Shown: in pieces, positions 1 to 6,682 of the stretch
How positions within the stretch are numbered: position 1 is the stretch's first letter
Layout: every line of letters begins with the position of its first letter
Origin: DASYSL01 sp036003365
GTDB taxonomy: Bacteria > Eisenbacteria > RBG-16-71-46 > DASYSL01
NCBI GenBank assembly: GCA_036003365.1
Contig: DASYSL010000218.1
Coordinates: 1 to 7,815 of the forward strand
Direction of reading: 5' to 3'
DNA length: 7,815 nucleotides
Notes under the pieces: generated by a model
Told to the model about the DNA's origin: nothing
Database searches by the model: none
Seen by the model: the letters and a program-made list of their open reading frames with translations, nothing else
Made by a program: the position numbers and the translations under genes

Positions 1-227
1 ATGGACGCTCGATCGCATGGATCGCGCTGCCAAGTGGCACCTTGCCGCAACTGTGTACCATCGATACTTCAGGCGTCTCACGTAAGGTGCTGACTCCCGC
101 GCTCGGCGGTTTGGATTGGTCCCCGACGGATGATCGGATCGTTTTCGTCGGCGATACGGATGCTGGCCCGCGTCTATTCATGATTCGTCGCGACGGAAGC
201 CACCGCGAGCAGCTGACCTTCCAGTAG
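1..227 (+). CDS. TolB/PD40-like beta-propeller protein, C-terminal fragment
   Basis: The reading frame is open from position 3 to the TAG at 225-227, so this is the 3' end of a gene that starts outside the window; the in-frame TTG at 42 is internal. The 74 visible residues contain repeated propeller-blade signatures: a segment ending LDWSPTDDRIVFVGD, then a blade ending in LFMIRRDGSHREQLT. The pattern (W/F)SPDG.RI.F....D....L(Y/F).....G...(Q)LT is typical of PD40/WD40-like beta-propeller repeats found in TolB and in many secreted or periplasmic proteins. Whether this is TolB itself, a peptidase-associated propeller or another PD40 protein cannot be told from the fragment. Third-position GC is about 66% by hand count, against about 84% at the start of accC. 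The next gene starts 44 bases downstream. Confidence 0.7.
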   Translation, partial: GRSIAWIALPSGTLPQLCTIDTSGVSRKVLTPALGGLDWSPTDDRIVFVGDTDAGPRLFMIRRDGSHREQLTFQ

Positions 228-271
228 ACACCCATAGACATTCCTTCCAGGCTGCGGCACCTTGCCGGGCA

Positions 272-1351
272 ATGGCCACAAGGCACGTCGTCTCTATCCC
301 CGTGAAGTCCTCAGCCGGGCGCTACCGCGCGGTGTTCGATCGCGGCGGGCTCGCGCGCTTGGGGCGCCATGCGGGGGCCGTGCTGCCGTCGGAAAGAGTC
401 GTCTTGGTGAGTGATGCTCACGTTGCGGCGCTCTATGCCGAGGCGGCGCTCGGCGCGCTCGGACGCGCGCGCCTGCGGGCGGAGATGGTCGTGATTCCGG
501 CGGGGGAGCGGGCGAAGACGCTCGAGACCGCGCGGCGGCTCTACGATCAATTCGCCGACATGGGTGTCGACCGTGCCACGGGCATCATCGCGCTCGGCGG
601 TGGCGTGGTCGGCGATGTCGCGGGGTTCGTCGCCGCGACGTATCTGCGCGGTTTGCCGCTCATCCATGTGCCCACGACCACGCTCGCCCAGGCCGACGCG
701 GCCATCGGCGGCAAGACTGCGGTCGATCTGCCGGCGGGCAAGAATCTCGTCGGCGCCTTCCACGCGCCCAGGCTGGTGCTCGCGGACACGGCGACGTTGG
801 CCACCTTGCCGGATCGCCACATGCGCGCCGGGCTCGCCGAGGTCGCCAAGGTGGCGTTCACGCTCGAGCCCGAGCTCCTGCGCCTGCTCGAAGGCGCCTT
901 CGAGCTGGACACGGCACTCCAGAGGGCGGCGGCCACGAAGGCGAGAGTGGTCTCGCGCGACGAGCGTGAGGCCGGCATGCGCATGGTGCTCAACTATGGC
1001 CACACGGTCGGCCATGCCCTGGAAGCGCTCGGCGGCTATCGGCGCTGGCTCCATGGCGAGGCGGTGGCCTTCGGCATCCGGGCAGCGGCTCGCCTCGCCA
1101 CTCTGACCGGGGCCGGGACGGCGGCTTGGGAAGAGCGCCAGAACGCGGTGCTCGATCGCCTTGGTTTCGCCCGCGCCTTCCCGCCGGTCTCCATCGCCAA
1201 GCTCTTCTCCTACATGTCATTGGACAAGAAAGCGCGAGCGGGAGCGCCGGTCTTCGTGTTGACGGCCCGGGTGGGGGTTGTTAGGGTCCGCCGCAGTCTG
1301 AGCCTCGGCACGGTGACGAGGGCTCTGGCGAGTCTCGGGGCGCGTCCGTAG
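272..1351 (+). CDS. aroB: 3-dehydroquinate synthase
   Basis: Converts 3-deoxy-D-arabino-heptulosonate 7-phosphate to 3-dehydroquinate, the second step of the shikimate pathway, using NAD and a divalent metal in the cytoplasm. The 359-residue length is normal. Visible motifs are PAGERAKTLE (76-85), the NAD-binding LGGGVVGDVAGF (108-119), PTTTLAQADAAIGGKTAVD (134-152), PAGKNLVGAF (154-163), GLAEVAK (187-193), LNYGHTVGHALE (240-251) and LHGEAVAFG (260-268). By family knowledge the metal ligands correspond to E190, H244 and H261, and catalytic or binding residues to D142, K148, R237, N241 and H248; all are present. The usual DSS before GGKT is DAA here. The ATG at 272 has no clear Shine-Dalgarno, and a small hairpin (255-267) sits just ahead of it. 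The start fits the family because the N-terminal beta-strand (VVSIPV) follows directly. aroQ begins 22 bases downstream, so the two consecutive pathway steps are probably co-transcribed. Confidence 0.97.
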   Translation: MATRHVVSIPVKSSAGRYRAVFDRGGLARLGRHAGAVLPSERVVLVSDAHVAALYAEAALGALGRARLRAEMVVIPAGERAKTLETARRLYDQFADMGVDRATGIIALGGGVVGDVAGFVAATYLRGLPLIHVPTTTLAQADAAIGGKTAVDLPAGKNLVGAFHAPRLVLADTATLATLPDRHMRAGLAEVAKVAFTLEPELLRLLEGAFELDTALQRAAATKARVVSRDEREAGMRMVLNYGHTVGHALEALGGYRRWLHGEAVAFGIRAAARLATLTGAGTAAWEERQNAVLDRLGFARAFPPVSIAKLFSYMSLDKKARAGAPVFVLTARVGVVRVRRSLSLGTVTRALASLGARP

Positions 1352-1373
1352 GGCGTTTCGAGCCAGGGGGACG

Positions 1374-1820
1374 ATGCGGATCCTGGTTCTCGATGGGCCC
1401 AACCTCAACCTGCTGGGTCAGCGCGAGCCGGACGTCTATGGCACCGCCACCCTCGCCGAAATCGAGGCGAGCGTGCGCCGGAGCGCCGAATCCCTCGGAG
1501 TCACGGTCGAGTTCGCGCAGTCCAATCACGAGGGCGCCTTGATCGACGCGCTGCACGCGGCGTCGGGGCGCTTCGAGGGCGTGCTCATCAATCCCGGCGC
1601 GCTCACGCACACGAGCCTCGCTCTCTACGACGCGCTCCTCGCGATCGGCCTGCCCGCGGTCGAAGTGCATCTCTCGAACCTCTGGCGCCGGGAAGATTTC
1701 CGCCAGCACTCCCGGACCGGCGCCGCCACGGTCGGCGTGGTGATGGGCTTCGGGGCGGCATCGTACGAATGGGGCCTCAAGGCCCTCGTCGCCTACGTGC
1801 AAGGACGCTCCAAGACGTAG
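1374..1820 (+). CDS. aroQ: 3-dehydroquinate dehydratase, type II
   Basis: Dehydrates 3-dehydroquinate to 3-dehydroshikimate by the type II (anti-elimination, non-Schiff-base) mechanism; the enzyme is a cytoplasmic dodecamer. The 148-residue length is typical. It opens with LDGPNLNLLGQREPDVYG (6-23), which carries catalytic Tyr22 and the flexible-loop Arg17. Next come FAQSNHEGALID (47-58), INPGALTHTS (72-81; Asn73, His79), and EVHLSN...REDFR.HS (97-113; His99, Arg106). These residues align at a constant two-residue offset with Tyr24, Asn75, His101 and Arg108 of the Mycobacterium tuberculosis enzyme. The ATG start has a strong AGGGGG ribosome binding site at 1365-1370. It directly follows aroB, and efp starts 33 bases after its stop. 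Confidence 0.97.
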   Translation: MRILVLDGPNLNLLGQREPDVYGTATLAEIEASVRRSAESLGVTVEFAQSNHEGALIDALHAASGRFEGVLINPGALTHTSLALYDALLAIGLPAVEVHLSNLWRREDFRQHSRTGAATVGVVMGFGAASYEWGLKALVAYVQGRSKT

Positions 1821-1853
1821 CGCTCACGGTCATCAGGAGAACGCTCGAACCAC

Positions 1854-2417
1854 ATGGCAACCACTCAGGATTTCCGGAACGGCATGGCCCTGGAAATGGA
1901 CGGGCAGCTGTTCCGCATCGTCGAGTTCCAGCACGTGAAGCCGGGCAAGGGCGGCGCTTTCGTGCGCACCAAGCTCAAGAATCTCAAGACCGGTCAGGTG
2001 ATCGACCGCACGTGGAACGCCGGCGAGAAGGTGCAGGACGCCGACGTGCGCGAAGAAGGCGTGCAGTTCCTCTACGCGGCCGGCGACACGTACCACTTCA
2101 TGAATACCGAGACCTACGATCAGTTCGAGCTCTCGGCCGAGAAGCTCGGAGAGGACAGGGCGTTCCTCAAAGAGGGCATGATCATCAGCCTCACCACCCA
2201 CGAAGGGCGCCCGCTCACCGCGGAGCTGCCCACCTTCGTCGAGCTGGCCATCCGCGACGCCGAGCCCGGCGTGCGCGGCAACACGGTCTCCAATCTCTAC
2301 AAGTCCGCCACGCTCGAGACCGGCGCCGTTCTGCAAGTCCCGCTCTTCATCGGTCCCGGGGACGTCGTTAAAGTCGATACCCGCACCGGCCGATACGTAG
2401 AACGGGTGAGCCGGTAG
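1854..2417 (+). CDS. efp: Translation elongation factor P
   Basis: EF-P binds between the ribosomal P and E sites and promotes peptide-bond formation at consecutive prolines. The protein has the usual 187 residues and three beta-barrel domains (about 1-65, 66-128, 129-187). The domain I loop reads HVKPGKGGAF (27-36) with Lys32 at the tip, the lysine-type loop rather than the arginine type that is rhamnosylated. No modification enzyme (EpmA, EpmB or EarP) is present in the window, so the modification state is unknown. Residues 150-169 (KSATLETG...QVPLFIGPG) match the known EF-P signature K-x-A-x4-G-x2-[LIV]-x-V-P-x2-[LIV]-x2-G. An AGGAGA at 1835-1840 is a Shine-Dalgarno candidate but lies 13 bases from the ATG, which is long. 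accB follows after 8 bases, so translation is probably coupled. Confidence 0.97.
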   Translation: MATTQDFRNGMALEMDGQLFRIVEFQHVKPGKGGAFVRTKLKNLKTGQVIDRTWNAGEKVQDADVREEGVQFLYAAGDTYHFMNTETYDQFELSAEKLGEDRAFLKEGMIISLTTHEGRPLTAELPTFVELAIRDAEPGVRGNTVSNLYKSATLETGAVLQVPLFIGPGDVVKVDTRTGRYVERVSR

Positions 2418-2425
2418 AGGCCGCC

Positions 2426-2914
2426 GTGGATCTCGTGGAAATTCGCAAGCTCATCCAGCTCGTGAAGCGGACCGGCATCGGGGAGCTCGAAGTCTCCGAA
2501 GGCGGACGCACGGTGCGCATCACCGCCAACACGCACGGTCCCGCCCATGCGGCGCCGATGCCAGCGGCGGTTCCGGCAGCACCCACGCCTGCGCCCGCGG
2601 CGGTCGCGCATCCAGCGGCGACGAGCCCGGCGGCGAACGCGCCGATTCCGGCCGCAGCACCGGAGCAGCGCTATGTGAAGGTGATCTCGCCCATGGTGGG
2701 CACGTTCTATCGCGCCCCTGCGCCCGACGCCGATTCCTACGTCGAGGTGGGGGACTCGGTCGACGTGGGCCAGACCGTGTGCATCATCGAAGCGATGAAG
2801 CTGATGAACGAGATCGAAGCCGAAGTGCGCGGACGCGTGGCCCAGATCTCGGTCGAGAACGGACAGCCCGTGGAGTACGGGCAAACGCTCTTCCTCATCG
2901 ATCCGCAAGGTTAG
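2426..2914 (+). CDS. accB: Biotin carboxyl carrier protein of acetyl-CoA carboxylase (BCCP)
   Basis: Carries the biotin that AccC carboxylates and that the carboxyltransferase (AccA/AccD, not in this window) uses to make malonyl-CoA. The 162 residues have the expected layout. An N-terminal helical segment MDLVEIRKLIQLVKRTGIGELEVSEGG (1-27) is followed by an Ala/Pro-rich flexible linker (about 38-80), then a C-terminal biotinyl/lipoyl domain (82-161). The domain contains SPMVGTFYRAPAPDA (88-102) and the biotinylation site EAMKLMNEIEAE (122-133), with Lys125 as the biotin-accepting lysine. The start is GTG; AGAGG at 2416-2420 lies five bases upstream and supports it. The gene is 8 bases from efp. 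Normally accC would follow directly, but here a PilT/PilU-family ATPase gene lies between accB and accC. Confidence 0.97.
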   Translation: MDLVEIRKLIQLVKRTGIGELEVSEGGRTVRITANTHGPAHAAPMPAAVPAAPTPAPAAVAHPAATSPAANAPIPAAAPEQRYVKVISPMVGTFYRAPAPDADSYVEVGDSVDVGQTVCIIEAMKLMNEIEAEVRGRVAQISVENGQPVEYGQTLFLIDPQG

Positions 2915-2956
2915 CCGGGACCAGCCCGGCGCGCCCGCGGGTCACCGCGAGGCGCG

Positions 2957-4135
2957 ATGAATCTCCGACCGCTTCTGGAAACCATGCTCGAGACGCGCGC
3001 GTCCGACCTTCACGTCAAGGTCGGCGCCTCGCCGCTCGTGCGCGTCGACGGCAGCCTGTTCGCGATCGACACCAACGAGGTTCCCTCGCAGCAGGACATC
3101 GAGGACTGGATGTCCCAGCTCCTCACCGATCGCCAGAAGAAGGAATACGAGGAGCATCGCGAGCTCGATTTCTCGTTCGGTGTCGCCGGCCTGGCGCGCT
3201 TCCGCGCCAACGCCTTCGTCCAGCGCGGCACGCTGGCCATGGCGTTCCGCGCCATTCCGGTCGAGATCCCGCCCTTCGAAGCGCTCGGGCTCCCCCTCTC
3301 GGTGCGCGAGCAGGCCTTCCAGCCGCGCGGACTCGTGCTGGTCACCGGGCCGACGGGCGTCGGCAAGTCGACCACGCTGGCGGCGCTCGTCGATGCCGTC
3401 AATCGCGACATGGCCAAGAACGTGATCACGATCGAGGACCCGATCGAGTTCCTCCACCGCGATCGCATGTCGTGCATCCACCAGCGCGAGGTGGGCGTCG
3501 ACACGTACACCTTCGAAGATGGCCTGCGTCACATCCTGCGTCAGGACCCGGACGTCATCCTGGTGGGCGAGATCCGCGACCGCGTCACCATGGAGACCGT
3601 GCTCATGGCGTCGGACACGGGGCACCTCGTGCTCTCGACTTTGCACACCACCGACTGCCTGCAGACGATTCAGCGTGTCATCTCGTTCTTCCCGCCGCAC
3701 CAGCACGACGAGATCCGTCGCAGCCTCGCCAACAACCTCAAGGCGGTCATCTGCCAGCGCTTGATCCCCAAGGTCGGGGGCGGGCGCGTGCTCGCCGTCG
3801 AGGTCCTGGTCAACACGCCGACGGTGTTCGATCTCATCCTCAACGCCGACAAGACCCACCAGCTCAAGCAGGCGATGCAGGACGGCGTCACCCAGTACGG
3901 CATGCAGACCTTCGACCAGTCGGTGATGGCGCTCTTCAGGAACGGCGTGATCGCCGAGGAAGACGCGCTCCGGCACTGCTCGAACCCGAGCGAGTTCCAG
4001 CTCCACCTGCGTGGCATCCAGGCCACTTCGGATCGGCGCTGGCAGCCGGTGGATCGCGGCGTGCTCGAGCACAATACGAAGCCCTCCAGCACCGGCATCG
4101 GCGGTGGCACCAACGACTGGCAGGTCAGGGAGTAG
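2957..4135 (+). CDS. pilT: PilT/PilU-family type IV pilus motor ATPase (PilU-like C-terminus)
   Basis: Hexameric cytoplasmic secretion-type ATPase expected to drive type IV pilus retraction or twitching. The 392 residues show an N-terminal PilT domain (SDLHVKVGASPLVRVDG, 16-32) and then the ATPase core. Core motifs are Walker A GPTGVGKST (131-139), the Asp box ITIEDPIEFLH (157-167), Walker B RQDPDVILVGEIRD (195-208, catalytic Glu205) and the His box TGHLVLSTLHTTD (221-233). The end of the domain reads YGMQTFDQSVMALFRNGVIAEEDAL, as in PilT and PilU. The AIRNLIRE motif of canonical PilT is not recognisable: the matching stretch is TPTVFDLILN (287-296). With the MQTFDQ wording this leans toward PilU or a PilT paralogue. 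A tail of about 35 residues (358-392), Gly/Asn-rich near its end, extends past the conserved region. No pilB, pilC, pilin or chemotaxis gene is nearby. It starts 42 bases after accB, with a possible CGAGG ribosome binding site at 2948-2952. Confidence 0.93.
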   Translation: MNLRPLLETMLETRASDLHVKVGASPLVRVDGSLFAIDTNEVPSQQDIEDWMSQLLTDRQKKEYEEHRELDFSFGVAGLARFRANAFVQRGTLAMAFRAIPVEIPPFEALGLPLSVREQAFQPRGLVLVTGPTGVGKSTTLAALVDAVNRDMAKNVITIEDPIEFLHRDRMSCIHQREVGVDTYTFEDGLRHILRQDPDVILVGEIRDRVTMETVLMASDTGHLVLSTLHTTDCLQTIQRVISFFPPHQHDEIRRSLANNLKAVICQRLIPKVGGGRVLAVEVLVNTPTVFDLILNADKTHQLKQAMQDGVTQYGMQTFDQSVMALFRNGVIAEEDALRHCSNPSEFQLHLRGIQATSDRRWQPVDRGVLEHNTKPSSTGIGGGTNDWQVRE

Positions 4136-4158
4136 AGCCCCAGGAGCAGAGCCCCCAG

Positions 4159-4187
4159 TTGAGGCTCGGTTAGCGCTCCCCTAGAAT
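4159..4187 (+). promoter_or_regulatory. Candidate sigma70-type promoter ahead of accC
   Basis: TTGAGG at 4159-4164 (4 of 6 matches to TTGACA) and TAGAAT at 4182-4187 (5 of 6 to TATAAT) are separated by exactly 17 bases in an otherwise very GC-rich gap. Transcription would begin near 4194, giving a leader of about 80 bases before the preferred accC start. It would let accC and comB be transcribed independently of the accB-pilT unit. This is sequence inspection only; the true sigma-factor preferences of the organism are unknown. Confidence 0.45.
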
Positions 4188-4263
4188 GCCGTTCCCACCC
4201 CCGAGACGCCCGGGAGCGGGGACGCGCTCGCCCCCCGCGAGCTTGCGTCGTGCCGCGCGTCCT

Positions 4264-4267
4264 GGGG
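4264..4267 (+). promoter_or_regulatory. Ribosome binding site that favours the TTG start of accC
   Basis: GGGG lies six bases before the TTG at 4274. The upstream GTG at 4250 has no purine-rich Shine-Dalgarno in front of it. The TTG also places the protein N-terminus where AccC family members begin ((M)FKKVLIANRGEIA). Confidence 0.45.
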
Positions 4268-4273
4268 TCCCGC

Positions 4274-5653
<1,380 letters not shown>

Positions 5654-5672
5654 GGGCGGGCCGGCCGGTCGC

Positions 5673-6473
5673 ATGAGCGAGCGTGCGGTCAAGATCCGCC
5701 TGCTCCTGACTCCTCCGGATTCCGATCAAGAAGCCGAAGCGGCGCGCGCCGCGCACGCCGTGGCCGTGATCGACGTGCTGCGCGCCACGAGCACTCTGGC
5801 GCGCGCGTGGGCGCAGGGGGCCCGCGAGGTGCTCTTCTTCGACAGCCCGGACGAGGCGCGTGCGGCGCGGCGGCGAGTGCCCGGGCGCGTGCTCTTGTGC
5901 GGCGAGCGGCAGGGCAAGCGTCTGCGCTCGTTCGACCTCGGCAACTCGCCCTTCGAGTACGAGCGCGCGCGGGTAGCAGGCTCGGTGCTTCTCTACACGT
6001 CGACCAACGGCTCGCGCGCCTTTCTGGCAACCAAGGCGGCCGAGGTGCAGTGGGCGGTGGCCTTCGTCAACCTCGAAGCCGCGGCGGCGCGCGCCAGCTC
6101 CTGGCTCGAGGCGCGGGCGAAGAGCGGCGCTCCCACGCCCCCGGACGGCGCGGCCGATCTGTGGATCGTGTGCGCCGGCAAGGAGGGCGAGGAGTCGGTG
6201 GAAGACACGGCGTGCGCCGGCCGTTTCGCCTTGCGCGTCCTGTCGCGGCTCGCCGAGGCGGGGGTCGGCGTCGAGATGGCCGCCGAAGGCCAGACCCTGG
6301 CCACGGCTCCCGACACCGAGATCGAGACCCGCGACCTCGTCGCCTCATCGGAGCACGGGCGCTATCTGGCTTCTCTGGGCATCGAATACGAGAAAGACGT
6401 CGAGTGGTGCGCACGCTGGGATCTGCTCGACTGCGTGCCGGAAGGCGCGGGGGGAAGGCTGGTCTCGGGATAG
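5673..6473 (+). CDS. comB: ComB-family 2-phosphosulfolactate phosphatase
   Basis: ComB hydrolyses (R)-2-phospho-3-sulfolactate to sulfolactate with Mg2+, a step of coenzyme M biosynthesis in archaea; homologues occur in many bacteria, where the role is often unproven. The 266-residue protein shows the family motifs in order: VAVIDVLRATSTLARAW (30-46), LLCGERQGKRLRSFDLGNSPFEY (74-96), the TSTNGSRAF loop (109-117), FVNLEAAA (131-138), the CAGKEGEESVEDTACAG segment (167-183), SSEHGRYLASLGIEYEKDVEWCA (225-247) and a final VPEG. The ATG at 5673 lacks a well-spaced Shine-Dalgarno; GAGGG at 5652-5656 is 16 bases away and overlaps the accC stop. It lies 19 bases after accC, so it is probably co-transcribed. 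Neither ComA (phosphosulfolactate synthase) nor ComC is in the window, so the substrate in this organism is inferred from family only. Confidence 0.9.
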   Translation: MSERAVKIRLLLTPPDSDQEAEAARAAHAVAVIDVLRATSTLARAWAQGAREVLFFDSPDEARAARRRVPGRVLLCGERQGKRLRSFDLGNSPFEYERARVAGSVLLYTSTNGSRAFLATKAAEVQWAVAFVNLEAAAARASSWLEARAKSGAPTPPDGAADLWIVCAGKEGEESVEDTACAGRFALRVLSRLAEAGVGVEMAAEGQTLATAPDTEIETRDLVASSEHGRYLASLGIEYEKDVEWCARWDLLDCVPEGAGGRLVSG

Positions 6474-6491
6474 CTTCGGTCGAGTGGGGTT

Positions 6492-6509
6492 ACAGGTCCA
6501 TGGACCTGT
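6492..6509. repeat. Perfect 18-bp palindrome A1
   Basis: ACAGGTCCATGGACCTGT is identical to its own reverse complement. It could bind a dimeric protein as duplex DNA or form a cruciform or hairpin. Its core GGTCCATGGACC is echoed in hairpin B next to it. Confidence 0.85.
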
Positions 6510-6512
6510 GAA

Positions 6513-6536
6513 TGGGTCCATGGAGCCATGGACCCA
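6513..6536. repeat. Hairpin B1 (11-bp stem)
   Basis: Arms TGGGTCCATGG (6513-6523) and CCATGGACCCA (6526-6536) are perfect reverse complements around a two-base AG centre. Each arm contains most of the GGTCCATGGACC core of palindrome A. It is followed by CTTG, not by a T-run. Confidence 0.85.
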
Positions 6537-6540
6537 CTTG

Positions 6541-6556
6541 CATGCGCCAGCGCATG
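6541..6556. repeat. Hairpin C1 (7-bp stem)
   Basis: CATGCGC and GCGCATG pair perfectly around a CA centre. In the second copy the same place retains only the inner five pairs (TGCGC/GCGCA, 6644-6655). Confidence 0.8.
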
Positions 6557-6592
6557 TGCCGCGTAGGGAAGACCCGAGGCCCTGGCTCGGTT

Positions 6593-6610
6593 ACAGGTCC
6601 GTGGACCTGT
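6593..6610. repeat. Near-perfect palindrome A2
   Basis: ACAGGTCCGTGGACCTGT is the same as A1 except for the central base; the eight outer pairs on each side remain complementary. Confidence 0.8.
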
Positions 6611-6613
6611 GAA

Positions 6614-6637
6614 TGGGTCCATGGAGCCATGGACCCA
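6614..6637. repeat. Hairpin B2 (11-bp stem)
   Basis: Identical to B1: arms TGGGTCCATGG (6614-6624) and CCATGGACCCA (6627-6637) around AG. It is followed by ATTG, again without a T-run. Confidence 0.85.
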
Positions 6638-6662
6638 ATTGCATGCGCCAGCGCACATCGAG

Positions 6663-6678
6663 CATGCGCCGGCGCATG
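6663..6678. repeat. Perfect 16-bp palindrome D next to the kinase stop codon
   Basis: CATGCGCCGGCGCATG equals its own reverse complement and resembles hairpin C with CG at the centre instead of CA. CACAT (6654-6658) could alternatively pair with ATGTG (6676-6680). It ends four bases before the kinase stop codon (complement of 6683-6685), so it may shape the 3' end of the kinase mRNA. Confidence 0.75.
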
Positions 6679-6682
6679 TGGC

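Larger units (their letters stand above)
6488..6554. repeat. Palindrome-rich 67-bp direct repeat, copy 1
   Basis: Copy 1 of a unit that recurs at 6589-6655, 101 bases downstream, matching at 65 of 67 positions (differences at 6500/6601 and 6537/6638). It consists of palindrome A (6492-6509), a three-base GAA linker, hairpin B (6513-6536), a short linker and most of hairpin C (6541-6556). It begins 15 bases after the comB stop codon, in the gap between convergent genes. There is no T-tract after any stem, so it is not a standard intrinsic terminator. It could be a REP/MITE-like element, a mobile-element remnant or a structured RNA. Confidence 0.9.
6589..6655. repeat. Palindrome-rich 67-bp direct repeat, copy 2
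   Basis: Second copy of the 67-base unit, offset 101 bases from copy 1. The two differences are A to G at the centre of palindrome A and C to A in the linker between hairpins B and C, so both leave the stems intact. The 34 bases between the copies (6555-6588) show no matching unit, only a possible bulged helix around CCGAG (6574-6578) and CTCGG (6586-6590). Confidence 0.9.

Noticed and set aside
36..267. Direct repeat GGCACCTTGCCG at 36-47 and 256-267
   Set aside because: A 12-bp match in a 7.8 kb GC-rich window is expected by chance, and one copy lies inside a coding region.
311..1054. Minus-strand open frame over aroB
   Set aside because: It is fully antisense to aroB, whose catalytic motifs are intact, and the translation shows no domain.
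4199..4242. Riboswitch or attenuator in the accC leader (helices 4199-4203/4217-4221, 4214-4218/4225-4229, 4226-4230/4238-4242)
   Set aside because: The helices have only five pairs each in a nearly pure GC stretch, where overlapping alternatives arise by chance, and no known riboswitch core is recognisable.
4250..4273. GTG at 4250 as the accC start
   Set aside because: The extra residues MPRVLGSR are not family-like and no Shine-Dalgarno precedes it, whereas the TTG at 4274 has GGGG at good spacing and fits E. coli numbering; it remains an alternative.
6492..6536. Classical rho-independent terminator for comB
   Set aside because: Stems are strong, but none is followed by a T-run on either strand, so the standard terminator form is not met; a non-canonical role in 3'-end formation remains possible.
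6488..6655. CRISPR array
   Set aside because: There are only two repeat copies, the units are too long and strongly palindromic throughout, and there are no regular spacers or cas genes.
6362..6658. Minus-strand open frame across the repeat copies
   Set aside because: Its translation is a product of the direct repeat (the peptide repeats itself) and it overlaps the 3' end of comB in antisense.
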